18,915 nt of DNA. Origin: DASZBX01 sp035943635. Lineage in GTDB: Bacteria; Actinomycetota; Actinomycetes; Streptomycetales; Catenulisporaceae. Below, piece after piece: positions 1 to 7,215 of this stretch (the stretch's first letter is position 1; each line of letters starts with the position of its first letter). The stretch is from the NCBI GenBank assembly GCA_035943635.1, contig DASZBX010000129.1, forward strand, positions 1-18,915. The letters are read 5' to 3'. The translations under genes were made by a program, and so were the position numbers. The notes below the pieces were generated by a model. The model saw nothing but the letters and a program-made list of their open reading frames with translations. It had not been told where the DNA came from and made no database searches.

Positions 1-137
1 CGCCGGGCGGGCCACAACCACCACCCGGAAGTAGAGCACTGGAGAGCCGTGTGCGAGGAAACCCGCCAGCACGGTTCGGGAAGGGGCCGTCGGAAAAGGA
101 CCCGGGCCACGGGCACCTCGCCGGCGGCCTACTTCAC
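1..137 (+). mobile_element. Group II intron, 3' end (partial, cut by window start)
   Basis: The left edge holds the last two domains of a bacterial group II intron. Domain V is a textbook 34-nt hairpin at 44-77 and domain VI follows at about 83-132. The branch-point candidate is A131, bulged at the base of domain VI. An AC dinucleotide at 136-137 gives the usual 7-nt distance from branch point to 3' splice site, so I place the intron end at about 137. The intron-encoded reverse transcriptase/maturase would lie upstream, outside the window. I see no remnant of it in 1-43, which should be the end of domain IV. Such introns are self-splicing retroelements that move by target-primed reverse transcription. 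The 3' boundary is inferred and could be off by a few bases. Confidence 0.8.
44..129 (+). ncRNA. Group II intron domains V and VI
   Basis: Domain V: 44-52 (GAGCCGTGT) pairs with 69-77 (GCACGGTTC), with G-U pairs at 46/75 and 52/69. A two-base bulge, CA at 67-68, lies on the 3' side. The upper stem GCG (53-55) pairs with CGC (64-66) and is capped by a GAAA tetraloop (58-61). The catalytic AGC triad is at 45-47. All of these are diagnostic for group II domain V. Domain VI: 85-93 (GGCCGTCGG) pairs with 121-129 (CCGGCGGCC) with a single G-U pair, and A131 just below the stem is the likely branch nucleotide. The A56-C63 opposition in the upper stem of domain V is slightly irregular. Confidence 0.85.
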
Positions 138-145
138 TCTGTGAG

Positions 146-171
146 AGCCGGGAGCTGAGATGCCCCCGGCT
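146..171 (+). other. Stem-loop just downstream of the intron 3' end
   Basis: AGCCGGG (146-152) and CCCGGCT (165-171) form a perfect 7-bp stem with a 12-nt loop, starting about 8 nt after the presumed intron end. No U-tract follows, so it is not a classical terminator. It belongs to the 3' exon and may be part of whatever element the intron entered. Confidence 0.4.
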
Positions 172-534
172 ACTCGACCAGGCCCTTATCTGATTGCCGC
201 CCCGGGCCTCGGTGACTGATGGGGTTCTTCGTGGCAGTGCGCTCCGATTCTGCGCGTCGGTCTCTGCGGCGCGGTGGTCATGTCCACCTTGGAGGGTGGA
301 GCTCGTTGGAAGAACGCGGGCCGCGTTTTGCGCGCACGGCAATGTAGGGCCTGCCCCGGCCGATCGGCCCGCATCTCCGCCTGTCCGATGGCGCTGTAGA
401 CGGGAAGCATTTGAAGCCGACCGGCTTGGTTCTCATGGCGCCCGCCCCGTCGTAAGGCGGCGTATACAACTAGGGGCGGAGACGTACGCGCGTCGGACAA
501 CCGCGTGCAACCACGACCATTGCCACACTCACAG
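172..534. other. No convincing gene
   Basis: This stretch of about 360 bp is open in several frames, but none shows a plausible ribosome binding site plus a recognisable product. One plus-strand frame reads protein-like from ATG 219 to a TAG at 345-347 and continues open to a TAA near 450. That could be a decayed 3' exon of the gene or mobile element entered by the intron, but I cannot identify it. I see no tRNA, CRISPR repeat or transposase motif here. Confidence 0.3.
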
Positions 535-575
535 CCCGACCCGTCAGGTGCCCAGCCATCCCGGGTCGGGTTTTT
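535..575 (+). terminator. Intrinsic terminator
   Basis: CCCGACCCG (535-543) and CGGGTCGGG (562-570) form a perfect 9-bp stem around an 18-nt loop, directly followed by TTTTT (571-575). This is the only hairpin plus U-tract in the window with the canonical layout. It would end transcripts entering from the left, from the intron and its host element, and so insulate the glucanase gene. Confidence 0.75.
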
Positions 576-1117
576 GCCGTCTCTCGCAAGTTCGTGGCCA
601 GACATAATCCGGGCCCGCCTGTCAGCATCCTCCGCCCCCGCAGCCAGACACCCGGCCCCCACCACGCCCCACCACCCCGCGCCCACGCCACCCCCAACCC
701 CCTGATGATCATCCCCCAACCCCCTGATGATCACTTCGAGGCCGGGGAAAATGCGCGGCAGGTAATCCGCCCGACATTTTTCCCCACCCTTCCCGCCCCC
801 CTCCCACCCGCTCCCAACCCCACACACCCGCTAACCCACAGGTAGTGCACCCCCTACCCGAGACCACGGTGACCCGAGTGACTCCCGACACGACCCACGA
901 TCGTCCTTTGCAGTGTCGAGTATAGATTCATCAAAAACTCGTCTAGATATTGCGCCCCGATGTCTTAAAGGTTACGGTCCTCCTTGCGTCGCTCCATCCC
1001 TTCACCAGTACGGCCGAGCACCACCGCACCACCACCTCAAGTACAACGCTCCTCTATCCCCCTGACTGCGGCAGATGACGGTCTACCCCCGGACATCGCC
1101 GTATTGAAAGGAGCACA
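576..1117. other. Long C-rich leader region upstream of the glucanase gene
   Basis: No supported gene was found in this stretch of about 540 bp. From about 620 to 860 the plus strand is dominated by C with very few G, so the opposite strand carries many G-runs. The segment near 915-960 is distinctly AT-richer (TATAGATTCATCAAAAAC and TAGATAT at 944-950) and is the most likely place for a promoter. I could not pair a convincing -35 with a -10 at normal spacing. A leader of about 150 nt would result. Confidence 0.4.
691..733. repeat. Tandem direct repeat, two exact 21-bp copies
   Basis: The unit is C5-AA-C5 followed by TGATGATCA. It occurs exactly at 691-711 and 713-733, separated by one T. Each copy contains the palindrome TGATCA. 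It lies about 400 bp upstream of the glucanase start. Two exact copies with a 22-bp period, about two helical turns, suggest a protein-binding site, but no known regulator consensus is recognised. Confidence 0.6.
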
Positions 1118-4100
1118 GTGTTCCATTCCCTCCGCGACATGAGACGAGTCGTGGCCCTGGCCGGCAGCACCACGCTGCTGGCCGGCGGCATGATCGCCTT
1201 GGCCGTCCAACCGGCGGCGGCCGCGACCGCCACCGGCGGCAGCGGCGCGAGTCTGCCCTACGTCGAAGTCCTGGCGCAGAACTCCCCGAACACCGGGTCG
1301 GTCGTCGGCCCGGACTACCTGATGGGGCAGCTGACCCAGTCGGCCGTGGGCCGCGAGGCGGTCACCCTGACCCAGGGCCAGTCGGTCACCCTGACCTCAC
1401 CGGTGGCGACCAACTCGATCGACCTGCGGTACAGCATCCCGGACACCTCGGACGGCTCGACCTACACCGCGCCGATCTCGCTGTACGTCAACGGCGTCCA
1501 GCAGCCCGACATCACGCTGACCAACCAGTACGAGTGGCAGTACGGCAGCTACCAGTTCAGCAACACGCCGCAGTCCGGCGAGACGATGCACGCCTTCGAC
1601 GAGGTGCACAAGCTCTTCAGCCAGACCTATCCGGCCGGCTCGACCTTCAAGCTGCAGGTCAACTCCGAGGACACGGCCTCCTCGTACACGATCAACCTGG
1701 CCGACTTCGAGGACGTCCCCGCGCCGCTGACCCAGCCGTCCGGCTCGGTCTCGGTGACCAGCGAGGGCGCCGACCCGACCGGCGCCGCCGACGCCACCTC
1801 GGCCTTCAACGCGGCCATCGCCGCGGCCGGACCCGGCGGCGTGGTCTGGATCCCGCCGGGCACATACGACGTGCCGTGGCACATCACTGTCAATGATGTG
1901 ACGCTCGAGGGTGCGGGCATGTGGTACTCCACGCTCAGCGGCGCCGCACCAGGCGTGTTCGGCCTCGGTGAACCCAACAGCTGCGGCATCGGCGGCAACA
2001 CCGGCGTCAGCAGCAACGTGCACCTGTCCAACTTCGCGATCTTCGGCCAGGTCAACAGCCGCAACGACTGCGACCAGGACAACGGCATCGGCGGTGCGCT
2101 GAGCAACTCCACGGTCAGCAACATCTGGGTCGAGCACGAGAAGGTCGGCGCCTGGATGGACGGGCCGATGACCAACCTGGTCTTCAGCAACATGCGGATC
2201 CGGGACACCTTCGCGGACGGCATCAACTTCCACGGCGGGGTCACCAACTCCACCGTCACCAACAGCAACATCCGCAACACCGGTGACGACGGCCTGGCCC
2301 TGTGGGCCGACTCCAGCCTCGGCGCCGACTCGGGTGACACCTTCTCCGACGACACCGTCCAGTCGGTCAACTTCGCCAACGGCATGGCCGGCTACGGCGG
2401 CAACAACAACACCTTCACCGGCAACCTGGTCGAGGACTCCGGTCTGATCCAGGGCGGCGGCATCACGGTCGCCCAGCGCTTCACCACCACCCCGGTCGGC
2501 CTGTACACCCTGAGCAACAACACCATGATCCGGGACGGACAGCTCGACCCGAACTGGCAGTTCGGCGTCGGCGCGCTGTGGTTCGACGGCGAGCAGGGCA
2601 ACGTCACCGGCCCGATCAACGTGACCAACGCCCTGATCGAGCAGAGCCCGTATGAGGCGATCCAGTGGATCGAGGGCACCGTCAGCGGCGTCAACCTCAA
2701 CAACGTCTCGATCATCGGCACCGGCACGTTCGCGCTGCAGGAGCAGACCGAGGGTTCGGCGACGTTCACCAACGTCACCGCCACCGGCGTGGCCCAGGCC
2801 ACCGGCAGCCAGGGCGACGTGCCCAGCTACAACTGCGAAGGCACCGCCTTCGTGGTCACCGACGGCGGCGGCAACTCCGGGATCTCCCCGGGCAACTGCA
2901 ACATCGGCGACAACCCGCCCCCGGTCTTCCCGCCGTTCCCGCCGTCCGCGGTGTACACCACCCCGGGCACGCTGAACTTCGGGTCGCTGGTGGTCGGCCA
3001 GACCAGCTCGGCGCAGACCGTGTCGGTGCTCAACCCGACCGGCGCGGCCGTGCCGGTCTCGGCGGTCGCCGTCTCCGGCCCGTTCACCGAGACGAACAAC
3101 TGCTCGTCGATCCCGGCCGGCGGCTCGTGCACGGCCAACGTCGCGTTCAAGCCGACCGCGACCGGCGCGGCCGGCGGTAGCCTGACGGTCACCGCCGGCG
3201 GGGTCACCTCCACGACCACCCTGACCGGCACCGGCACCCCGCCGGGACCGGTGCTCAGCACCTCGCCCGGCGGCCTGAACTTCGCCAGCGAGCTGGTCGG
3301 CACGGCGGCGCCGTCGCAGACCATCACGGTGTCCAACACCGGCACCACCGCGGCGACCGTCTCCAATGTCGCCGTGACCGGTCCGTACACGCAGACCAAC
3401 AACTGCAGCAGCATCGCGGTCGGCAGCTCCTGCACGGTCACCGTCGGCTTCACCCCGACCGCCGGCGGCGCCAACCCGGGCACGCTGACGATCACCGGCA
3501 ACGCCAACAACAGCCCGACCACGGCCACGCTGTCCGGCAGCGGCATCTCGTCGACCACCAACCTGGCTCTGACCGGGACGATGACGGCGAGCACCACCGA
3601 CTCCGGCTTCCCGGCCACGAACGCGAACGACGGCAACACCAGCACCTACTGGGAGAGCAGCGACGGGACCGCGTACCCGCAGACCCTGTCCGCGAAGCTC
3701 AGCCAGGCCTACCCGCTGGGTTCGGTCACCCTGGCCCTGCCGCCGTCGACCGCGTGGTCGACCCGCACCCAGACCCTGTCCATCCTGGGGTCCGGCAACG
3801 GCACCTCCTGGACGACCGTCGTGCCGTCCGCGACCTACACCTTCAACCCGGCCACCGGGAACAGCGTGTCGGTCAACCTGCCCTCGGGCACGAACTACCA
3901 GTACCTCCAGCTGTCCTTCACCGGCAACAGCGGCTGGACCGCGGCCCAGCTGTCCGAGTTCGAGATCTTCCCGGGCTCCGGCGGCGGCACCACGCCCCCG
4001 CCGCCCACCGCGACCCTGACTGCCTCGCCGACGTCGGTCAACCTGGGTAGTGAGACGGTCGGTTCGACCAGTGCTGCGCAGACCGTGACGGTGTCCAACA

Positions 4101-5185
4101 CCGGCACCGCGGCCGCTTCAGTCTCGTCGATTTCGGCGGGTGCTCCGTTCGCGGAGACGAACACCTGTGGTTCGTCGATTGCGGCTGGTGCTTCGTGCAC
4201 TGTCAGCGTGACCTTCAAGCCCACTGCGAGTGGTGCGGCTTCGGGCAGCCTGACGGTTGCCAGCAACGCCACCAACGCCTCGCTGTCCGTGGCCCTGACC
4301 GGCACCGGCACGACCAGCGGCGGCACGCCCTCGAACCTGGCCCTGAACGCCCCCATCACGGCGTCCAGCTACACCCAGACCTACGTGGCGTCCAACGCGA
4401 ACGACGGCAACACCAGCACCTACTGGGAGGGCTCCGACGGCGCCTGGCCGACGACCCTCGCGGTGAACCTGGGCGCCTCGGACTCGCTGAACTCGGTGGT
4501 GCTGAACCTGCCGCCGTCCACCTCGTGGGGCACCCGCACCCAGACCCTCGCGGTCCTGGGTTCGGCCAACGGCAGCAGCTACACCAACCTGGTCCCGTCC
4601 GGCGTGTACACGTTCAACCCGTCCACGGGCAACACGGTCACCATCCCGCTGCCCGCGGGCACGGCCGACCAGTACGTGGAGCTGTACTTCACCGGCAACA
4701 GCGTCCAGAACGGCGCGCAGCTGTCCGAGTTCCAGGTCATGGGCACGGCCAGCGGCACCGCCAAGCCCGACCTGGCCCTGAACGCGGCGACCACCGCGTC
4801 CAGCTACACCCAGACCTACGTGGCCTCGAACACCACCGACGGCAACACCAACACGTACTGGGAGGGCACCAACGGCGCCTGGCCCACGACGCTGTCGGTG
4901 AACCTCGGCGCCTCGAAGTCCGTCGGTTCGGTGGTGCTGAACCTGCCGCCGTCCTCCTCGTGGGGCACTCGTACCCAGACCCTGTCGGTCCTGGGTTCGA
5001 CGAACGGCTCGAGCTACACCACCCTGGTGAACTCGGCCACGTACACGTTCAACCCGTCCACGGGCAACACGGTCACCATCCAGTTGCCTGCCGGTACGAC
5101 TGACCAGTACGTGCAGCTGTCGTTCACGGCGAACAACGTGCAGAACGGCGCGCAGCTGTCCGAGCTGTCCGTCTACGGCCCGTGA
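1118..5185 (+). CDS. Secreted GH87-type alpha-1,3-glucanase / mycodextranase with Hydin-like and discoidin modules
   Basis: This 1355-residue exported enzyme is likely to hydrolyse alpha-1,3-glucosidic bonds in fungal cell-wall alpha-glucan, nigeran or mutan. A GTG start at 1118 is chosen because GAAAGGAG (1106-1113) lies 4 nt upstream. Residues 1-36 are a signal peptide (Arg-rich start, hydrophobic core, PAAAA cleavage area). Residues ~45-205 form a beta-sandwich-like N-terminal region. Residues ~209-605 are a right-handed beta-helix rich in N-S/T turns. Asp367 (FADGIN) and Asp390-Asp391 (NTGDDGLALW) match the three catalytic aspartates of GH87 enzymes, including their 23-residue separation. 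After that come Hydin/choice-of-anchor-D-like repeats at ~609-710, ~711-812 and ~964-1069, and discoidin (F5/8 type C, CBM32-like) domains at ~815-952, ~1072-1217 and 1218-1355. There are no partner genes, and it appears monocistronic. Substrate (alpha-1,3-glucan versus nigeran) is not decided by sequence alone. Confidence 0.87.
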   Translation: MFHSLRDMRRVVALAGSTTLLAGGMIALAVQPAAAATATGGSGASLPYVEVLAQNSPNTGSVVGPDYLMGQLTQSAVGREAVTLTQGQSVTLTSPVATNSIDLRYSIPDTSDGSTYTAPISLYVNGVQQPDITLTNQYEWQYGSYQFSNTPQSGETMHAFDEVHKLFSQTYPAGSTFKLQVNSEDTASSYTINLADFEDVPAPLTQPSGSVSVTSEGADPTGAADATSAFNAAIAAAGPGGVVWIPPGTYDVPWHITVNDVTLEGAGMWYSTLSGAAPGVFGLGEPNSCGIGGNTGVSSNVHLSNFAIFGQVNSRNDCDQDNGIGGALSNSTVSNIWVEHEKVGAWMDGPMTNLVFSNMRIRDTFADGINFHGGVTNSTVTNSNIRNTGDDGLALWADSSLGADSGDTFSDDTVQSVNFANGMAGYGGNNNTFTGNLVEDSGLIQGGGITVAQRFTTTPVGLYTLSNNTMIRDGQLDPNWQFGVGALWFDGEQGNVTGPINVTNALIEQSPYEAIQWIEGTVSGVNLNNVSIIGTGTFALQEQTEGSATFTNVTATGVAQATGSQGDVPSYNCEGTAFVVTDGGGNSGISPGNCNIGDNPPPVFPPFPPSAVYTTPGTLNFGSLVVGQTSSAQTVSVLNPTGAAVPVSAVAVSGPFTETNNCSSIPAGGSCTANVAFKPTATGAAGGSLTVTAGGVTSTTTLTGTGTPPGPVLSTSPGGLNFASELVGTAAPSQTITVSNTGTTAATVSNVAVTGPYTQTNNCSSIAVGSSCTVTVGFTPTAGGANPGTLTITGNANNSPTTATLSGSGISSTTNLALTGTMTASTTDSGFPATNANDGNTSTYWESSDGTAYPQTLSAKLSQAYPLGSVTLALPPSTAWSTRTQTLSILGSGNGTSWTTVVPSATYTFNPATGNSVSVNLPSGTNYQYLQLSFTGNSGWTAAQLSEFEIFPGSGGGTTPPPPTATLTASPTSVNLGSETVGSTSAAQTVTVSNTGTAAASVSSISAGAPFAETNTCGSSIAAGASCTVSVTFKPTASGAASGSLTVASNATNASLSVALTGTGTTSGGTPSNLALNAPITASSYTQTYVASNANDGNTSTYWEGSDGAWPTTLAVNLGASDSLNSVVLNLPPSTSWGTRTQTLAVLGSANGSSYTNLVPSGVYTFNPSTGNTVTIPLPAGTADQYVELYFTGNSVQNGAQLSEFQVMGTASGTAKPDLALNAATTASSYTQTYVASNTTDGNTNTYWEGTNGAWPTTLSVNLGASKSVGSVVLNLPPSSSWGTRTQTLSVLGSTNGSSYTTLVNSATYTFNPSTGNTVTIQLPAGTTDQYVQLSFTANNVQNGAQLSELSVYGP
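4331..5185 (+). repeat. Internal tandem duplication of discoidin modules (435-bp period)
   Basis: The last two discoidin domains of the glucanase arose by duplication. The DNA at 4361-4389 recurs exactly at 4796-4824 (29 bp), and 4606-4646 recurs exactly at 5041-5081 (41 bp). Both pairs are offset by exactly 435 bp (145 codons). The first discoidin domain (from about 3560) is more diverged. Long exact DNA identity beyond protein constraint points to recent duplication or gene conversion. Confidence 0.85.
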
Positions 5186-5227
5186 TCCAGGCGCGCTGTA
5201 AGTCGGCGCGCTGGTAGTTAGGTATAT

Positions 5228-5267
5228 AAGAGTGCCGTCCACATCCTCGGGTGTGGGCGGCACTCTT
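5228..5267 (+). terminator. Strong hairpin terminator after the glucanase gene
   Basis: AAGAGTGCCG (5228-5237) pairs with CGGCACTCTT (5258-5267). Pairing continues inward through a T-G wobble and CCACA/TGTGG, giving a 16-bp stem with an 8-nt loop (5244-5251). No U-tract follows on the plus strand, which is common for actinomycete terminators. It lies 43 bp after the stop codon. Confidence 0.75.
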
Positions 5268-5347
5268 GTCATGTCCTCTCATGCATTCATGTGCCCGCAA
5301 CCGCGCGTCGATGCTGGTGAACAGGAGGTAAGTGGGAAGGTGGGGAT

Positions 5348-6310
5348 ATGCATGACGTGATCCTGGCGCCTGGACAGACCGTTCGCGGCATGGTGCGCAT
5401 CCCCGGCGGGACGTTCGCGATGGGCAGCGCCGAGTTCTACCCGGAGGAACAGCCGGTCCGTCAGGTGTCCGTCGACACGTTCTGGATGGACCCGCACCCG
5501 GTGACGCTGGCCGAGTTCCGCCGCTTCGTGAAGGCGACCGACTACGTCACGGTCGCCGAACGCCGCCCCGACCCGGCCGACTACCCCGAGGCCGACATCG
5601 ACGCGCTGGTCCCCGGCGCCCTGGTGTTCACCATGCCGCGCCAGCGGGTCGGGGTCGACAACTGGCGCCGCTGGTGGGCGTACGTCCCCGGCGCGGACTG
5701 GCGCCGCCCGCAGGGCCCGGACTCCCTGACCAACGGCCGGGAACTGCACCCCGTCACCCAGGTGGCCTACGCCGACGCCGCCGCCTACGCCGCCTGGGCC
5801 GGCAAGGCCCTGCCGACCGAGGCCGAATGGGAGTACGCGGCCCGCGGCGGCCTGGACGGAGCCGTGTTCGCCTGGGGCGACGAGTTCATGCCCCGGGGCC
5901 GCCCGCTGGCCAACACCTGGCAGGGCGAATTCCCTTGGCAGTACTCGCCCTCCCGCGCAGGCCGGCACCCGGACACCACGCCGGTGCGGTCGTATCCGCC
6001 CAACGGCTATGGCCTGTTCGACATGATCGGGAACGTATGGGAGTGGACGTGCGACTACTTCGCCGACCGCCAACCCGACTCCGCACCCGATGACGCCCCC
6101 GCCGAGTCCTGCTGCGCCCCAAGCTCCGACGCGCCTGCATCCGAACCCGGCGAAAACTTCTCCCGCCGAGTCACCAAGGGCGGCTCCCACCTGTGCGCCC
6201 CCAACTACTGCCTGCGCTACCGCCCGGCTGCCCGGCAGGGCCAGACCGAGGACACCTCGACCTGTCACCTGGGCTTCCGCTGCATCGTGCGCGATCCGGC
6301 ACGGCACTAG
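5348..6310 (+). CDS. Formylglycine-generating enzyme (SUMF1/FGE family)
   Basis: This 320-residue FGE-sulfatase-fold protein should oxidise the cysteine of a CxPxR motif in type I sulfatases to C-alpha-formylglycine, in a copper- and oxygen-dependent reaction in the cytoplasm. The family start is GGTFAMGS near residue 20, followed by the PVTLAEFRRFV segment, the LPTEAEWEYAARGG block and the NVWEWTCDYF block. The C-terminal block is KGGSHLCAPNYCLRYR. Cys283 and Cys288 in that block reproduce the Cys-x4-Cys active-site pair of actinobacterial FGEs (Cys272/Cys277 in S. coelicolor), and GFRC ends the fold. Hence it is a true FGE rather than one of the many cysteine-less paralogues (EgtB-like, PvdO). 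ATG 5348 follows a purine-rich GGAAGGTGGGG tract, and a second AGGAGG sits at 5323-5328. No sulfatase is nearby, so it acts on a distant substrate. Its stop overlaps the stop of the next, convergent gene. Confidence 0.87.
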   Translation: MHDVILAPGQTVRGMVRIPGGTFAMGSAEFYPEEQPVRQVSVDTFWMDPHPVTLAEFRRFVKATDYVTVAERRPDPADYPEADIDALVPGALVFTMPRQRVGVDNWRRWWAYVPGADWRRPQGPDSLTNGRELHPVTQVAYADAAAYAAWAGKALPTEAEWEYAARGGLDGAVFAWGDEFMPRGRPLANTWQGEFPWQYSPSRAGRHPDTTPVRSYPPNGYGLFDMIGNVWEWTCDYFADRQPDSAPDDAPAESCCAPSSDAPASEPGENFSRRVTKGGSHLCAPNYCLRYRPAARQGQTEDTSTCHLGFRCIVRDPARH

Positions 6311-7116
6311 ACGTCTTTCCCCAACGCGGCTGCCGCGGCCAGGATATTGACGTAATCGCGCAGGTGGGTGATCTGACCGTCGTGCACGGTGAGCACGATG
6401 ATGTTGGGCAGCGTGAACTGGCCGGTCGCCGGGCTGGTTCCGACAACTTCCTGTTCGACGACGATCGTCTGCGGGTCGGCGGTGTCGTGGACGGCGATGG
6501 TGTCGTACCGCGAGTACCGCAGCGGATCGGCCTCCCAGCCCGCAGCGATCCAGTTCACGATGTCGTCGCGCCCTTCGAGCCGCGAGGGCACGCCGGGGAA
6601 CGCGAACGGGAACTCGTGGACCGCATCCGGCGCGTACATGTGCCGCATGTCGTCGACGGACTGCTCGACGGCGGCCCGGCGATAACGCTCGAGTGCCGTG
6701 CGAGCCCCGGATTCGCGCCTGCCCGGTGCTGCTCGCCTTGCGGTCACCGTCCGGTGGCTGATCTTCCAGCCGTCGGGCCGCCGCGTGACGATGTCGTCGT
6801 ACACGACGCTGCCGGCCGTGCCGTCGGCCTTGATGCCGAGCCCCTTGGATCGGACCCGCGCCGAGTTCTCGTCGATCTGCGTGATCACGATGTTGGTGAC
6901 GTGATGGCTGGCCGGGTTCTCTTCGCCCGATATAAGAGCGCGCTCGCGCAACGCAGCGGTCCCGTGCAGCGAGCCGAGTCCGAAGTCGCTCACGTCGTAG
7001 ACGACGTCCGGGGTGAACAATTCACCCGCCCGATCCAGATCTCCCGCATCGGCGAAGTGCCCGTGGAGGTTGATCAGGTTGGCGATGTCAGTCCGGTCTT
7101 GTTCCGCGAGTGCCAT
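6307..7116 (-). CDS. Tandem SnoaL-like (NTF2-fold) protein
   Basis: 269 residues forming two consecutive NTF2-like domains. Residues 1-130 contain the N-terminal helix block (DIANLINLHGHFADAGDLD), then LFTPDVVYDVSDFG and DDIVTRRPDGWKISHRTV. Residues ~137-269 repeat the plan with ALERYRRAAVEQSVDDM, MYAPDAVHEFPFAFPG and IIVLTVHDGQITHLRDYVN. The first half resembles ring-hydroxylating-dioxygenase-beta-like SnoaL_4 domains, the second polyketide-cyclase-like SnoaL domains. A fused pair is less usual than the stand-alone ~130-residue form. GGGAG lies 5 nt upstream of ATG 7116. It is divergent from a TetR regulator, which probably controls it. It ends convergently on the FGE gene, the two TAG stops sharing the palindrome CTAG at 6307-6310. 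The substrate is unknown; such folds serve as isomerases, cyclases, hydrolases or binding proteins. Confidence 0.8.
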   Translation of the reverse strand: MALAEQDRTDIANLINLHGHFADAGDLDRAGELFTPDVVYDVSDFGLGSLHGTAALRERALISGEENPASHHVTNIVITQIDENSARVRSKGLGIKADGTAGSVVYDDIVTRRPDGWKISHRTVTARRAAPGRRESGARTALERYRRAAVEQSVDDMRHMYAPDAVHEFPFAFPGVPSRLEGRDDIVNWIAAGWEADPLRYSRYDTIAVHDTADPQTIVVEQEVVGTSPATGQFTLPNIIVLTVHDGQITHLRDYVNILAAAAALGKDV

Positions 7117-7139
7117 GGGGACTCCCAGCTTCGGATGAG

Positions 7140-7162
7140 CCGTGCCGTAAGATGAGGCACGG
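7140..7162. promoter_or_regulatory. Candidate TetR operator between divergent genes
   Basis: CCGTGCC (7140-7146) and GGCACGG (7156-7162) form a perfect 7-bp inverted repeat around a 9-bp gap (23 bp overall). It lies in the ~100-bp space between the SnoaL-like gene and the TetR gene. Size and position fit a TetR dimer site that would repress both genes. A second, looser dyad is GGTCCG (7161-7166) with CGGACC (7185-7190). Assignment to this regulator is an inference from position. Confidence 0.5.
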
Positions 7163-7215
7163 TCCGTTTATTGGAGGACAGTACCGGACCATGTCCCCGT
7201 TTAGCAAGGAGTGCG

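Noticed and set aside
186..827. Long minus-strand open frame of 213 codons in the gene-free left region
   Set aside because: Gly/Trp/Arg-rich low-complexity product created by C-runs on the plus strand, no ribosome binding site, and it crosses the intrinsic terminator and tandem repeat.
908..950. Sigma-70 promoter for the glucanase gene (TTGCAG near TATAGAT, or TAGATAT)
   Set aside because: The available -35/-10 combinations have spacers of 7 or fewer bases or lack a -35, so I left it as an AT-rich candidate region only.
4118..5272. 384-codon minus-strand frame opposite the glucanase gene
   Set aside because: Its composition (Arg/Gly/Val-rich) is the antisense of the high-GC3 discoidin repeats and it has no family features.
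6193..7155. 320-codon plus-strand frame across the SnoaL-like gene
   Set aside because: It overlaps the FGE tail and the whole SnoaL-like gene, and its product has no domain pattern.
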